Part shown: positions 16,242 to 24,495 of the stretch, in pieces
Numbering within the stretch: position 1 is the first letter of the stretch
How the letters are laid out: each line of letters opens with the position of its first letter
Assembly: GCF_003402535.2 (NCBI RefSeq)
Contig: NZ_AP025172.1
Span: 1,364,001 to 1,428,000 of the forward strand
Source: Cupriavidus sp. P-10
Lineage (GTDB): Bacteria > Pseudomonadota > Gammaproteobacteria > Burkholderiales > Burkholderiaceae
Direction of reading: 5' to 3'
Length of the DNA stretch: 64,000 nt
Made by a program: the position numbers and the translations under genes
Notes under the pieces: model-generated
What the model was told of the DNA's origin: nothing
Seen by the model: only the letters and a program-made list of their open reading frames with translations
Database searches by the model: none

Positions 16242-17114
16242 ATGAACGCGCTGTCTCCTTCACAGCAGCACATCCTGACGCTGTCGTGCCCGAGTGCCCC
16301 GGGGCAGGTGGCCGCCACGGTCGGCCTGCTCGAGCGCCATCGCTGCTACATCGATGAGCTGACCGTCTTCGACGACGACCTGAGCAACCGCTTCTTCCTG
16401 CGCTGCGTGTTCCATTCAACGGACGCGCAGGCGCTGGATGTCGCCAGGCTGCGGCAGGAATTCGCACCGATCGCGCAGAGCTACGGCATGCAATGGGCCG
16501 TTCACGATGCGCAGGCGCGCCCGAAAGTGCTGATCATGGTGTCCAGGCTCGAACACTGCCTGGCGGACCTGCTGTTCCGCTGGCGCATGGGCGAGCTGAA
16601 GATGGACATCGTTGGCATTGCCTCGAACCATGCCGACCTGGAGCCGATGGCGCGCCAGCATGACCTGCCGTTCCGGCACTTCCCGATCACGCCGCAGACC
16701 AAGGCCGAGCAGGAAGCGCGCTGGCTGGACCTGTTCGAGTCGAGCGGCGCCGAGCTGGTGATCCTCGCCCGGTACATGCAGGTGCTCTCCGCGGAGACCA
16801 GCGCGAAGCTCGCCAACCGCGCCATCAATATCCACCATTCATTCCTGCCCGGCTTCAAGGGCGCGAAGCCCTATCACCAGGCGCATGCACGGGGCGTCAA
16901 GCTGATCGGCGCGACCGCGCATTTCGTCACCGATGACCTCGACGAAGGGCCGATCATCGAGCAGGCCGTCGAGCGCGTCGATCATTCGTACCGGCCGGAC
17001 CAGCTGCTGGCCGTCGGGCGCGACGTGGAATGCATCACGCTGGCGCGCGCGGTGAAGGCGTTCATCGAGCGCCGGGTGTTCCTGAACGGGGACCGGACGG
17101 TCGTACTCCACTAA
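16242..17114 (+). CDS. purU: Formyltetrahydrofolate deformylase
   Basis: A 290-residue enzyme that hydrolyses 10-formyl-THF to formate and THF. Residues about 8-85 form an ACT domain (ILTLSCPSAPGQVAATVGLL), and about 90-285 the formyltransferase-like catalytic domain: ASNHADLEP, INIHHSFLPGFKGAKPYHQA with catalytic Asn and His, and ATAHFVTDDLDEGPII with the catalytic Asp. The ATG at 16242 has AGAGGA upstream; an earlier in-frame ATG at 16182 does not. In betaine users it drains one-carbon units released by demethylation as formate. It is the only plus-strand gene in this part of the cluster and ends at a strong terminator. Confidence 0.95.
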   Translation: MNALSPSQQHILTLSCPSAPGQVAATVGLLERHRCYIDELTVFDDDLSNRFFLRCVFHSTDAQALDVARLRQEFAPIAQSYGMQWAVHDAQARPKVLIMVSRLEHCLADLLFRWRMGELKMDIVGIASNHADLEPMARQHDLPFRHFPITPQTKAEQEARWLDLFESSGAELVILARYMQVLSAETSAKLANRAINIHHSFLPGFKGAKPYHQAHARGVKLIGATAHFVTDDLDEGPIIEQAVERVDHSYRPDQLLAVGRDVECITLARAVKAFIERRVFLNGDRTVVLH

Positions 17115-17121
17115 GCAAAGC

Positions 17122-17164
17122 AACGCAGGCCACGATCGTTGTGCGATCGTGGCCTGCGTTTTTT
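17122..17164 (+). terminator. Strong rho-independent terminator after purU
   Basis: A 17-bp perfect stem, AACGCAGGCCACGATCG (17122-17138) with its complement at 17144-17160, a five-base loop, and a T run to 17164. It separates purU from the convergent proX gene and could act on both. Confidence 0.9.
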
Positions 17165-17201
17165 GGTGGGTATATAAGTTCTGCGAAGTGGTGCGACCGA
17201 A

Positions 17202-18065
17202 TTACTGCGTATTCTCGAGCCACCCGCTGACGCGGTCCCCGTGCGCGGCGATCCACGCGTCGGCAGCCGCATCCGGCTTGGTGCCATTCTGGATCGCCAG
17301 CATCACGCTATCGATCTCGCCCGGCTTCCACTGGAATTTCTTCAGGAAGGCCACTACCGGCTTCGCCTTGTTCTCCAGGCCCGGGTTCACGATGTTGTCG
17401 ACATGCTCGGCGTCCCCGAAGACCTTCTTCGGGTCATCAAGAAAGCGCAGTTTCCACTTGGCGAACATCCAGTGGGGCGCCCAGCCGGTCACAACCACCG
17501 GCTTGTTCGCGTTCATTGAGCGCGCCAGTTCAACCGTCATCGCGCTGCCGGAACTGGGCATCAGCGAATAGCTGAGCCCGTAGCTCTTGATCGCCTCGGA
17601 CGCCTTGCGCATCACGCCGGCGCCGGCATCGATGCCGACGATGCGGCCTTCGAACGACGCCTTCTGCGCGTTCAGTTCATCGATGCTTTTCGCACTGACC
17701 GATGCCGGCACGATCAGCCCGATCCTGGCCTCGGTGAAGTTTGGCCCCAGATTGACGACCTTGGTCTTGAACTGCTCCCAATAGGCGCCCTGCGTGACCG
17801 GCAGCCAGGCGGACAGCGTCGCGTCGAGGTCGCCGCGGGCGACGCCCTGCCACATGACGCCCGCCGCCACCGGCACGAGTTGCACCGGATACCCGAGCTT
17901 CTTCTCGATGATGCGTGCGGCGACGTTGGTGGTGGCGACACTGTCGTCCCAGCCTTCGACGTAGCCGATCTTCAGGGTTGGCTTGGTGTCCCCGAGCGCC
18001 AGCGCGCTCCATGTCAGCATGACCGACGCGGCGCCGGTGCAGAATAGTTTTCCGAGAAGTTTCAT
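17202..18065 (-). CDS. proX: Periplasmic glycine betaine/choline-binding protein
   Basis: A 287-residue OpuAC/ProX-type binding protein. Signal peptide MKLLGKLFCTGAASVMLTWS with cleavage near LALG. KIGYVEGWDDSVATTNVAARI opens the mature protein, and scattered Trp and Tyr residues (WQGVARGD, AWLPVTQGAYWEQF, VVVTGWAPHWMFAKW) are the aromatic cage that grips the trimethylammonium head. AGGAGGGT lies shortly before the ATG at 18065, which is preferred to the 42-base longer start. It follows gbcB by 73 bases, so the receptor is co-transcribed with the catabolic operon rather than with proVW. Confidence 0.92.
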   Translation of the reverse strand: MKLLGKLFCTGAASVMLTWSALALGDTKPTLKIGYVEGWDDSVATTNVAARIIEKKLGYPVQLVPVAAGVMWQGVARGDLDATLSAWLPVTQGAYWEQFKTKVVNLGPNFTEARIGLIVPASVSAKSIDELNAQKASFEGRIVGIDAGAGVMRKASEAIKSYGLSYSLMPSSGSAMTVELARSMNANKPVVVTGWAPHWMFAKWKLRFLDDPKKVFGDAEHVDNIVNPGLENKAKPVVAFLKKFQWKPGEIDSVMLAIQNGTKPDAAADAWIAAHGDRVSGWLENTQ

Positions 18066-18138
18066 GTCTACCCTCCTGTAATCGGCGCCGAGGCGCTCCC
18101 TTTTCAAAGCAAACGCCGGTCGTCGTACGCGCCGGCCC

Positions 18139-19296
18139 TCACTTGTCGATCACGAGATCCGACAGCGGCTTGCTGCAGCACAGCAGCACCATGCCCTGGT
18201 CGATCTCGCGCTGGCGGATGCCGCCGTTGTGCTTCATGTCCACCTGGCCGCTGACAAGCCTGACCTTGCAGGTGCCGCACATGCCCTGCGTGCACGACGC
18301 AGGCAGCCGCACGCCGGACTGGCGCGCCGCGTCGAGCACGTGCTGCCCCGCATGGCAGGCAATCTCCCGGCCGCTCTTGGCGAAACTGATGCTGAACTGC
18401 GCGGTGTCCGCATGGCCGTTGGCCGCCGGCGCGCCGCCCTCGACCGCCTCGATCGCTTCGCCGGGGGCAGGCTCCGCGTTCAATGTCTCGAAGGAAAAGC
18501 TCTCCTCGTGGTAGCGCCTGCGATCGAAGCCGGCCTCGTCGAGCAGTCCGCGCACCGCCTTCATGTACGGCGCGGGCCCACACGTGAAGATCTCGCGCTC
18601 CATGAAGTCCGGCGCGACCAGCTTCAGCAGCGGCAGCGACAGGAACCCCGTGACGCCCGACCAGTTGGTGCGCGCGCCGACCCGTTCGCAGACGAACGCC
18701 GTGCGGAAGTTGCCCTGGTCAGAGGCGATCAGATCCAGCTCCCGTGCAAAGATGATGTCGTCAGGCGTGCGCGCGCTGTGCACGAACACGATGTCACGAT
18801 CCTCGGCGAGATCATGGTGCGCGCGGCTCATCGACATCAGCGGCGTGATGCCCGAGCCGGCGGACAGGAACAGGTACTTGTGCGCCGGATGCCGCGCACA
18901 CGTAAACTCGCCGCCCGGCCCCAGCATGCGGAGCGGCGTTCCCGGCTTCACGGTGTCGTGCAGCCAGTTCGACACCTTGCCATCGGGCACGCGCTTGACC
19001 GTGATCGAGACCGTGTGCGGCTGCGCTGGCGAAGAAGAGATCGTATAGCAGCGATTGATTGTCTCGCCGTCGATTTCGAGTTCCAGCGTGATGAACTGCC
19101 CCGGTTCGAACACAAAGGCGCGCCCCTGGGGTGAACGGAAAAAGAAGCTCTTCACGTCGTGCGTTTCCTGCCGCACGTGGCAGCATATGAGCGTTTCCTC
19201 CACGTCGCTCGTCCAGCGCTCCGGAAGCGCGTTCCAGAACGCCGGGCGCGTCACCCGGCTATCTGCCGATTCGAAATGCACCGCATCGCGCATCAT
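18139..19296 (-). CDS. gbcB: Glycine betaine demethylase, reductase component
   Basis: A 385-residue electron-transfer protein with an FAD/NAD-binding ferredoxin-reductase part (FITLELEIDGETINRCYTIS binds FAD; LFLSAGSGITPLMSMSR and FTCGPAPYMKAVRGLL bind NADH) and a C-terminal plant-type [2Fe-2S] ferredoxin (Cys in LPASCTQGMCGTCKVRL and LLCCSKPL). It passes electrons from NADH to GbcA. The ATG at 19296 has GGAGG five bases upstream. It follows gbcA by 22 bases. Confidence 0.94.
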   Translation of the reverse strand: MMRDAVHFESADSRVTRPAFWNALPERWTSDVEETLICCHVRQETHDVKSFFFRSPQGRAFVFEPGQFITLELEIDGETINRCYTISSSPAQPHTVSITVKRVPDGKVSNWLHDTVKPGTPLRMLGPGGEFTCARHPAHKYLFLSAGSGITPLMSMSRAHHDLAEDRDIVFVHSARTPDDIIFARELDLIASDQGNFRTAFVCERVGARTNWSGVTGFLSLPLLKLVAPDFMEREIFTCGPAPYMKAVRGLLDEAGFDRRRYHEESFSFETLNAEPAPGEAIEAVEGGAPAANGHADTAQFSISFAKSGREIACHAGQHVLDAARQSGVRLPASCTQGMCGTCKVRLVSGQVDMKHNGGIRQREIDQGMVLLCCSKPLSDLVIDK

Positions 19297-19318
19297 GTCA
19301 ACCTCCGCTGCTTTGCGC

Positions 19319-20557
19319 TCAGGCGCCGATCTGCTCGGCGAGCCGGCGGATATACCAGGCCGAAAACTTCTCGACCAGGCCTTCCGTGAATGGCGAGTAC
19401 GGGCCGGGCTCGTACGCGCTGCTCGCCGCGCCACGCTGCGAGTACTCGACCAGCGCGCGGTCCTGGTCATTGGTCGCGTTCCACACCGCCGTCAGGTTCT
19501 TCACGTCGTAGTCCACGCCCTCGCGCGCATCCTTGTGCACCAGCCATTTCGTTCGCACCAGGGTCTCGCCAGCCGACAGCGGGATCACCGAGAACGTGAC
19601 GATGTGGTCGCTCATGAAGTGATGCCACGAATTCGGCTGCGTCCAGAAGGAAAGTCCGCCGAGGTCGGCCTGCTCGAAGTTGCCCAGCAGCTTCTTCGAG
19701 GCCACCTTGGCATCGAGCGTCTGCGACTCGCCGCTGCGGTCCAGCGGCAGGCGCTGGGTGCGGAAGCCGGTCGTCTCCAGCAGCCGCTCGATCTCGGCCG
19801 ACGGCAGCTTCATGGCTTCCCATTGCGCAGCGCGCTCCTCGCAGGTGCGCTCGAACGACTCCATGCCATCGGCGTTGGCGGGCGAGCGCTGGTAGCCAAA
19901 GCCGTACTCGTACAGCGAGATCGTCAGCTCCGGATGGTTCGCCACGCAGTGGTAGCACTCGCGGTTGTTCTCCATCGTGAGCTTCCAGTTGCCCTGTTCG
20001 ATGATGTCGACCTGTGCTGCGACCTTGGTGTTCGGCAGGTCGTGCGGCAACAGGTACGGCTCCATCGCGGTGCGCATCGGCGCGAAATCCGGCGCCTCCC
20101 TGGCCAGGCAGACGAAGATCAGCCCGGCAAGGTTCTCCACGTGGACCGACTTCAGGCTGTGCTTGCAGCGGTCGAACTTTTCGCCCATGTGCTCGGCAAA
20201 CATCAGCTCGCCGCTGAGGTTATAGGTCCAGCTGTGATACGGACACACGATGTTGCCAACCGTGCCCTTGTCCTCATTGCAGAGCCGTGCGCCGCGATGG
20301 CGGCAAACGTTGTGGTACGCGCGGACCTGCATGTCGTCGTCGCGCACGATCAGGATCGAGTCCTGGCCAAGCTCGACCGTCACGTAGTCTCCCGGCTCCG
20401 GCACGTCGGGCTCGACCGCCACCTGGATCCAGTGCTGGCGGAAGATTGCCTCCATGTCGAGCGCGAAGATCTCGTCGCTCAGGTAAAAAGGCGCCTCGAG
20501 GCTGTGGCCCGCCTTGCGCCGTTCCACCAGCGCGCGAATGTCTGCCGATTCTTTCAT
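19319..20557 (-). CDS. gbcA: Glycine betaine demethylase, Rieske oxygenase component
   Basis: A 412-residue Rieske oxygenase that removes one methyl group from glycine betaine, giving dimethylglycine and formaldehyde. The Rieske cluster ligands are Cys85 and His87 (CRHRGARLC) and Cys105 and His108 (CPYHSW). The mononuclear iron site includes His203 and His208 in ENNRECYHCVANHPEL. Related enzymes act on stachydrine or carnitine; the betaine assignment is supported by the adjoining gbcB, dgcAB and soxBDAG genes. It lies 51 bases after etfB, within one long leftward operon starting at glyA. Confidence 0.92.
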   Translation of the reverse strand: MKESADIRALVERRKAGHSLEAPFYLSDEIFALDMEAIFRQHWIQVAVEPDVPEPGDYVTVELGQDSILIVRDDDMQVRAYHNVCRHRGARLCNEDKGTVGNIVCPYHSWTYNLSGELMFAEHMGEKFDRCKHSLKSVHVENLAGLIFVCLAREAPDFAPMRTAMEPYLLPHDLPNTKVAAQVDIIEQGNWKLTMENNRECYHCVANHPELTISLYEYGFGYQRSPANADGMESFERTCEERAAQWEAMKLPSAEIERLLETTGFRTQRLPLDRSGESQTLDAKVASKKLLGNFEQADLGGLSFWTQPNSWHHFMSDHIVTFSVIPLSAGETLVRTKWLVHKDAREGVDYDVKNLTAVWNATNDQDRALVEYSQRGAASSAYEPGPYSPFTEGLVEKFSAWYIRRLAEQIGA

Positions 20558-20608
20558 CGTTTTGCTCCGGATTCCCTGCGTCCCTGGTTGTTTGCCGACC
20601 CGGCAATG

Positions 20609-21394
20609 TCAGTAGTCGATGAGTTGATGCTCGCGTAAATACGCGAGGATGACTTGTGCTTTTTCGACCGAAGTCCCACCGTTTACGACGCTGCCGCCGC
20701 GGCTCTCGGTGGTCGTCGCCGACAGCATCCGGGCGTGGCCCGAGCGCTTTTCGGCCGCCGCCAGCCTGACCGGCTTGCGCTCGACGGCACCGAGCACCCA
20801 TGCCGCGGCGTCGTGGTACGTGCTGCGCACAGCCGGTGCAGTGCGGATCGCTCCCCCGCGCAAGCGCGCGTAGGCATAGCGCGGGTTCGCGTTGGCAAGG
20901 GGATGCACCGCAACCACCGCGGGCAGCGCCGCATCGACGCGCCGGCGCAGCCCCTTGGGCAGGAACTGCCGCACGGCGACGCGTCCGCCGTCGATGTCGA
21001 CGTCGACAGCAGCGCCGACCAGTGGGCGGCCCATTGCCGCGGCGAGCCGATACGGCAGCATGCCGGTGTCGTAAGCGCCCTCCGCGCGCGTTCCGGTCAG
21101 CACGAGGTCGCAGTTCTTCACATGCGCGGCGAGCACGTGTGCCGAGCATTCGGTGGGATCGCACCCCAGGACCTCGACTTCGCCAGCGCCGAGCGCCAGG
21201 TAGTCGGCGAGTGCGGGCTCGGCCGCATCGCCCGCATGCACCACGGCAAGCTGGGCACCGTGTTTTTCGGCAAGGCTGCGCCCGAGCTCCAGCGCGGCGG
21301 CGTCGTTGCGGCTGTAGCGCGGCGCGCCGCTGACCGGATGGCGGCCTACGGATACCAGCACTGCGATGCGTTTCACTTGTCGGGGGGCGTTCAT
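20609..21394 (-). CDS. etfB: Electron transfer flavoprotein, beta subunit (DgcAB-associated)
   Basis: A 261-residue EtfB-like protein: KRIAVLVSVGRHPVSG start, NDAAALELGRSLAEKHGAQL and LVLTGTRAEGAYDTGMLPYRLAAAMG carry the AMP-site fold. It is diverged from housekeeping EtfB, as expected for the set dedicated to dimethylglycine demethylation. The dimer accepts electrons from DgcAB and passes them to the quinone pool. Its start overlaps etfA by four bases. Confidence 0.88.
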   Translation of the reverse strand: MNAPRQVKRIAVLVSVGRHPVSGAPRYSRNDAAALELGRSLAEKHGAQLAVVHAGDAAEPALADYLALGAGEVEVLGCDPTECSAHVLAAHVKNCDLVLTGTRAEGAYDTGMLPYRLAAAMGRPLVGAAVDVDIDGGRVAVRQFLPKGLRRRVDAALPAVVAVHPLANANPRYAYARLRGGAIRTAPAVRSTYHDAAAWVLGAVERKPVRLAAAEKRSGHARMLSATTTESRGGSVVNGGTSVEKAQVILAYLREHQLIDY

Positions 21395-22563
21395 GCTGCG
21401 ACTCCTGCGAGTTCCCGGGGACGGGCCGTGGCCGGCTGGCCGCGCCCGGGGCGCGCCGCCTGCACGAGCTCCATCAGCGCGGCAATGGTCTCGTGCGCGT
21501 CGCCGACAATGGTCAGGTTCGCGCGCTTGGCGATCGGCGCGCTGCCGTCCACGTTGACGGCGATTACGTGGCGGCAGTCCTTGATGCCTTGCAAGTGCTG
21601 CACTGCGCCGGAGATCCCGAATGCGATGTAGACACTCGCCTCGACCGTCTTGCCGGTGGCGCCCACCTGCTTGTCGCGGGTGAAATGCCCGTTGTCCACG
21701 GCGACACGGCTGGCGGCAATGGCGGCGCCGAACGTGCCGGCCAGGCGCTCGAACGCGCCGATATCAGTCACGCCGTTGCCGGCCGCCACGATAAAGTCGG
21801 CCTCCTCGAGCGCGACCCGTGCGGCATCGATCTCCTCGATGCCGAGATCGCGGTACGGATGCGTGCTGCTCCCCTTGGCGCACAGGAAGTCGGGCGAAAG
21901 CCGCTCGCCCGCGCCGGTGAACGGCAGCTTCGCGTCGACCGCGCCCGGCGCCAGCAGGATCACGTCGGTCAACGCCCGGGTCGCGAACATACGCTTAGCG
22001 TGTGCATACGTGCCGACGTGATGCGCATCGATCTCCACTACATGCGTTGCAACGCTAGCCCCTGCTTCCGCCGCCGCTGCCGCGTACCGGCGGCCGAGAT
22101 CGCCGTCGCCCGCCGCATTGTCCGGAATGAAGACATGCCTGGCCGACAGCGCCGTGGCGCATGCCTGCAGCGCCCGCAACTCTGCCTCGGGGGCGAACGT
22201 GCGGCGGTCGAACTCCGGCAGCGCGATCAGCTTGTCGGCGCCAAGTTCCGCCGCATCGTCCTTCAGCTCGCCGAACACCAGCAGCGCGACTTCGGTTTGC
22301 GCGTCCGCCAGCAGCGCCGCGGCGGCAACCGCCTGGCGTGCATGGTCGTCAAGCGCGCCGCGCTCGCTGTGCGCGGCAACCAGCATCACGTAGCGCGGGT
22401 CGCTCACCAGCCGCCGCGGCTTTGCCGCCGCTCCATGACCGTGCGCGGGCCAGTGCGCCGAGCCCGCATCAGCGCTGCCGGCCTCGCCGAGCGTGATGCG
22501 CCTGAGGCCCGCCGCCGTGATGACGAACGGCCGGCGCGGATCGATTCGTTTGATCGTGTCCAT
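21391..22563 (-). CDS. etfA: Electron transfer flavoprotein, alpha subunit (DgcAB-associated)
   Basis: A 390-residue EtfA-like protein. The C-terminal FAD domain is clear: DFIVAAGNGVTDIGAFERLA, AASRVAVDNGHFTRDKQVG, TGKTVEASVYIAFGISGAVQ and VNVDGSAPIAKRANLTIVGD. The N-terminal domain is longer and more divergent than in housekeeping EtfA. The ATG at 22563 has GGAG seven bases upstream. It lies four bases after dgcB and overlaps etfB, so dgcAB-etfAB form a tight unit. Confidence 0.9.
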   Translation of the reverse strand: MDTIKRIDPRRPFVITAAGLRRITLGEAGSADAGSAHWPAHGHGAAAKPRRLVSDPRYVMLVAAHSERGALDDHARQAVAAAALLADAQTEVALLVFGELKDDAAELGADKLIALPEFDRRTFAPEAELRALQACATALSARHVFIPDNAAGDGDLGRRYAAAAAEAGASVATHVVEIDAHHVGTYAHAKRMFATRALTDVILLAPGAVDAKLPFTGAGERLSPDFLCAKGSSTHPYRDLGIEEIDAARVALEEADFIVAAGNGVTDIGAFERLAGTFGAAIAASRVAVDNGHFTRDKQVGATGKTVEASVYIAFGISGAVQHLQGIKDCRHVIAVNVDGSAPIAKRANLTIVGDAHETIAALMELVQAARPGRGQPATARPRELAGVAA

Positions 22564-22567
22564 CAGT

Positions 22568-24493
22568 TCACTCCAGCGAAGCGGCAACCAGTTCAGCCAC
22601 GTCGAGCACGTCCGGGCGCGGGCCAACGACGCCCTCTAGCATCGCGGTGCAGTTGGGACATCCGACCGCGACCACTTCGGCGCCAACCGCACGTGCATCG
22701 GCGATGCGGATATCGGGGATGCGCTGCTTGCCCGGGATGTCGGTCAGCGGTGCGCCACCACCGCCGCCGCAGCAGCGGCCGCGCATGCCGTGGCGCTCCA
22801 TCTCGACCACCTGGATGCCGATGGACTTCAGCAACTTGCGCGGCGCCTCGGTCTCGCCGTTGTAGCGGCCGAGGTAGCACGGGTCGTGATAAGTGGTGCG
22901 CTTCTCGCGCAGCGCTGCCACCGCCTTGGGCGCAATCAGTCCGCCCGACGCCAGTTCGGCGAGATACGTGGTGTGATGTTTCACCGTCACGCGCAGGCCC
23001 AGCGCGCGGTATTCGTTGCGCAGGCTGTGCATCACGTGTGGGTCGGCCGTCACGATCTGCTTGAACGACAGCGCGTCGAGCGTGCCGATCAGGTGTTTGG
23101 CCAGTTGCTGGAAGGTAGCCTCGTCGCCGAGGCGGCGCGCGACATCGCCCGTGTCGGTTTCAACCTCGCCGAGCACAGCGTAGTCCACGCCGGCCTTGTT
23201 CAGCACCTTGGCCAGCGCGCGCAGCGTGCGCTGGTAGCGCATGTCGAAGCCACCTTCTCCGGCCACGACCAGCACGTCGACTGCCTTGCCCGGCCGCGCA
23301 ACGGGTGCGTTCAGGTCCACCGACCAGTCATAGCGCGCCGCCTTGTCGTAGCCGCCCATGGTGCCCGTCTCGCGCAGGTTCGCCAGCACTTCGGCACCCT
23401 TGCCCGGCACGGAGCCATGCACCAGCGTCTGGTTGCGGCGCATGTCGACGATTGCATCGACGTGCTCGATCAGCATCGGGCATTCCTGCACGCAGGCGCG
23501 GCAGGTGGTGCACGACCACAGCGTCTGCGCCTCGATCAGGCCCGACACGATGGGCCCGTTGGGCCCGCCGCGGTGCCGGCCGACGGGGATCCCCGGCGTC
23601 GGGCTGCCGGCGTAGGCGGCATCGGTACCGCCCGCCATGCCGACGACCAGGTCCTGGATCAGCTTCTTGGGGTTGAGCGGCTGGCCGGAAGCGAATGCCG
23701 GGCACGCCGCTTCGCATTTGCCGCACTGGACGCATGCGTCGAAGCTCAGCAGCTGGTTCCAGCGGAACTCGACCGGTTTCGCGACACCGTATTCCTTATG
23801 CTCGATATCGGGCATCTTGAGCGCCGTGGGCGGCGTGGCGGTGCCGCTGCCGGTGTACGATTCGGGCGTCGCCGCGAACCGCTCCTGGCGCGGGTGGAAG
23901 GCGAGATGCAGCAGGCCCGCCATCGCATGCTTCATCGGCCCGCCCGTGGCCGCGCCGACCGTCATCGCGAACGCGCCGACGCCGATCAGCACCGCGCACA
24001 ACACCGCGAGCGCGCCCGACATCACCTCGGGCGGCACCACCGTATAGAGCGCCAGGCCCAGCGCGAACGAGCCGAGCAGCCAGGGCAGCGTATTCCACGG
24101 ACCCTTCGACAGGCGCGCCGGCACGTCCTTTGCCTTGCGGCGCCGCCACACGAACACCGCGCCGATCAGCATCGCGAGCGCCGCGACCAGGATGAGCTTG
24201 TCGAGCCACGGCGAGTAAATTGCGAGGCCGTAGTTGACGAACACCAGCGCCAGCGCTGCGATCGCGCCGCCCGCGGTGGCCACGTGCGTCCTGGCGATGT
24301 ACGGATCGCGCGCGACCACATGGTGCAGGTCGACGAAATAGCGCTTGGGGATCGCGAACAGGTTGGCGATGCCGAGCGACCCGGCCGTGGCCGGCCGTCC
24401 GACTCGCCAGTACGACGCGCGCCGCAGCACCGCGAAGGCCAGGCCTGCCACCGACAGCCAGAGCAGGACGGTAATCAGCAAGGACGGATTCAT
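22568..24493 (-). CDS. dgcB: Dimethylglycine demethylase subunit, iron-sulfur membrane protein
   Basis: A 641-residue protein resembling the fused HdrDE/GlpC type. The first 200 residues hold about six membrane helices (LLITVLLWLSVAGLAFAVLR, LALVFVNYGLAIY and so on). Two [4Fe-4S] motifs follow at about residues 245-330 (FDACVQCGKCEAACP and CTTCRACVQECP), then two CCG domains (TTYHDPCYLGRYNG, RGRCCGGGGGAP, GCPNCTAML). It carries electrons from DgcA to quinone or ETF. It begins two bases after dgcA ends. Confidence 0.92.
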   Translation of the reverse strand: MNPSLLITVLLWLSVAGLAFAVLRRASYWRVGRPATAGSLGIANLFAIPKRYFVDLHHVVARDPYIARTHVATAGGAIAALALVFVNYGLAIYSPWLDKLILVAALAMLIGAVFVWRRRKAKDVPARLSKGPWNTLPWLLGSFALGLALYTVVPPEVMSGALAVLCAVLIGVGAFAMTVGAATGGPMKHAMAGLLHLAFHPRQERFAATPESYTGSGTATPPTALKMPDIEHKEYGVAKPVEFRWNQLLSFDACVQCGKCEAACPAFASGQPLNPKKLIQDLVVGMAGGTDAAYAGSPTPGIPVGRHRGGPNGPIVSGLIEAQTLWSCTTCRACVQECPMLIEHVDAIVDMRRNQTLVHGSVPGKGAEVLANLRETGTMGGYDKAARYDWSVDLNAPVARPGKAVDVLVVAGEGGFDMRYQRTLRALAKVLNKAGVDYAVLGEVETDTGDVARRLGDEATFQQLAKHLIGTLDALSFKQIVTADPHVMHSLRNEYRALGLRVTVKHHTTYLAELASGGLIAPKAVAALREKRTTYHDPCYLGRYNGETEAPRKLLKSIGIQVVEMERHGMRGRCCGGGGGAPLTDIPGKQRIPDIRIADARAVGAEVVAVGCPNCTAMLEGVVGPRPDVLDVAELVAASLE

Positions 24494-24495
24494 GG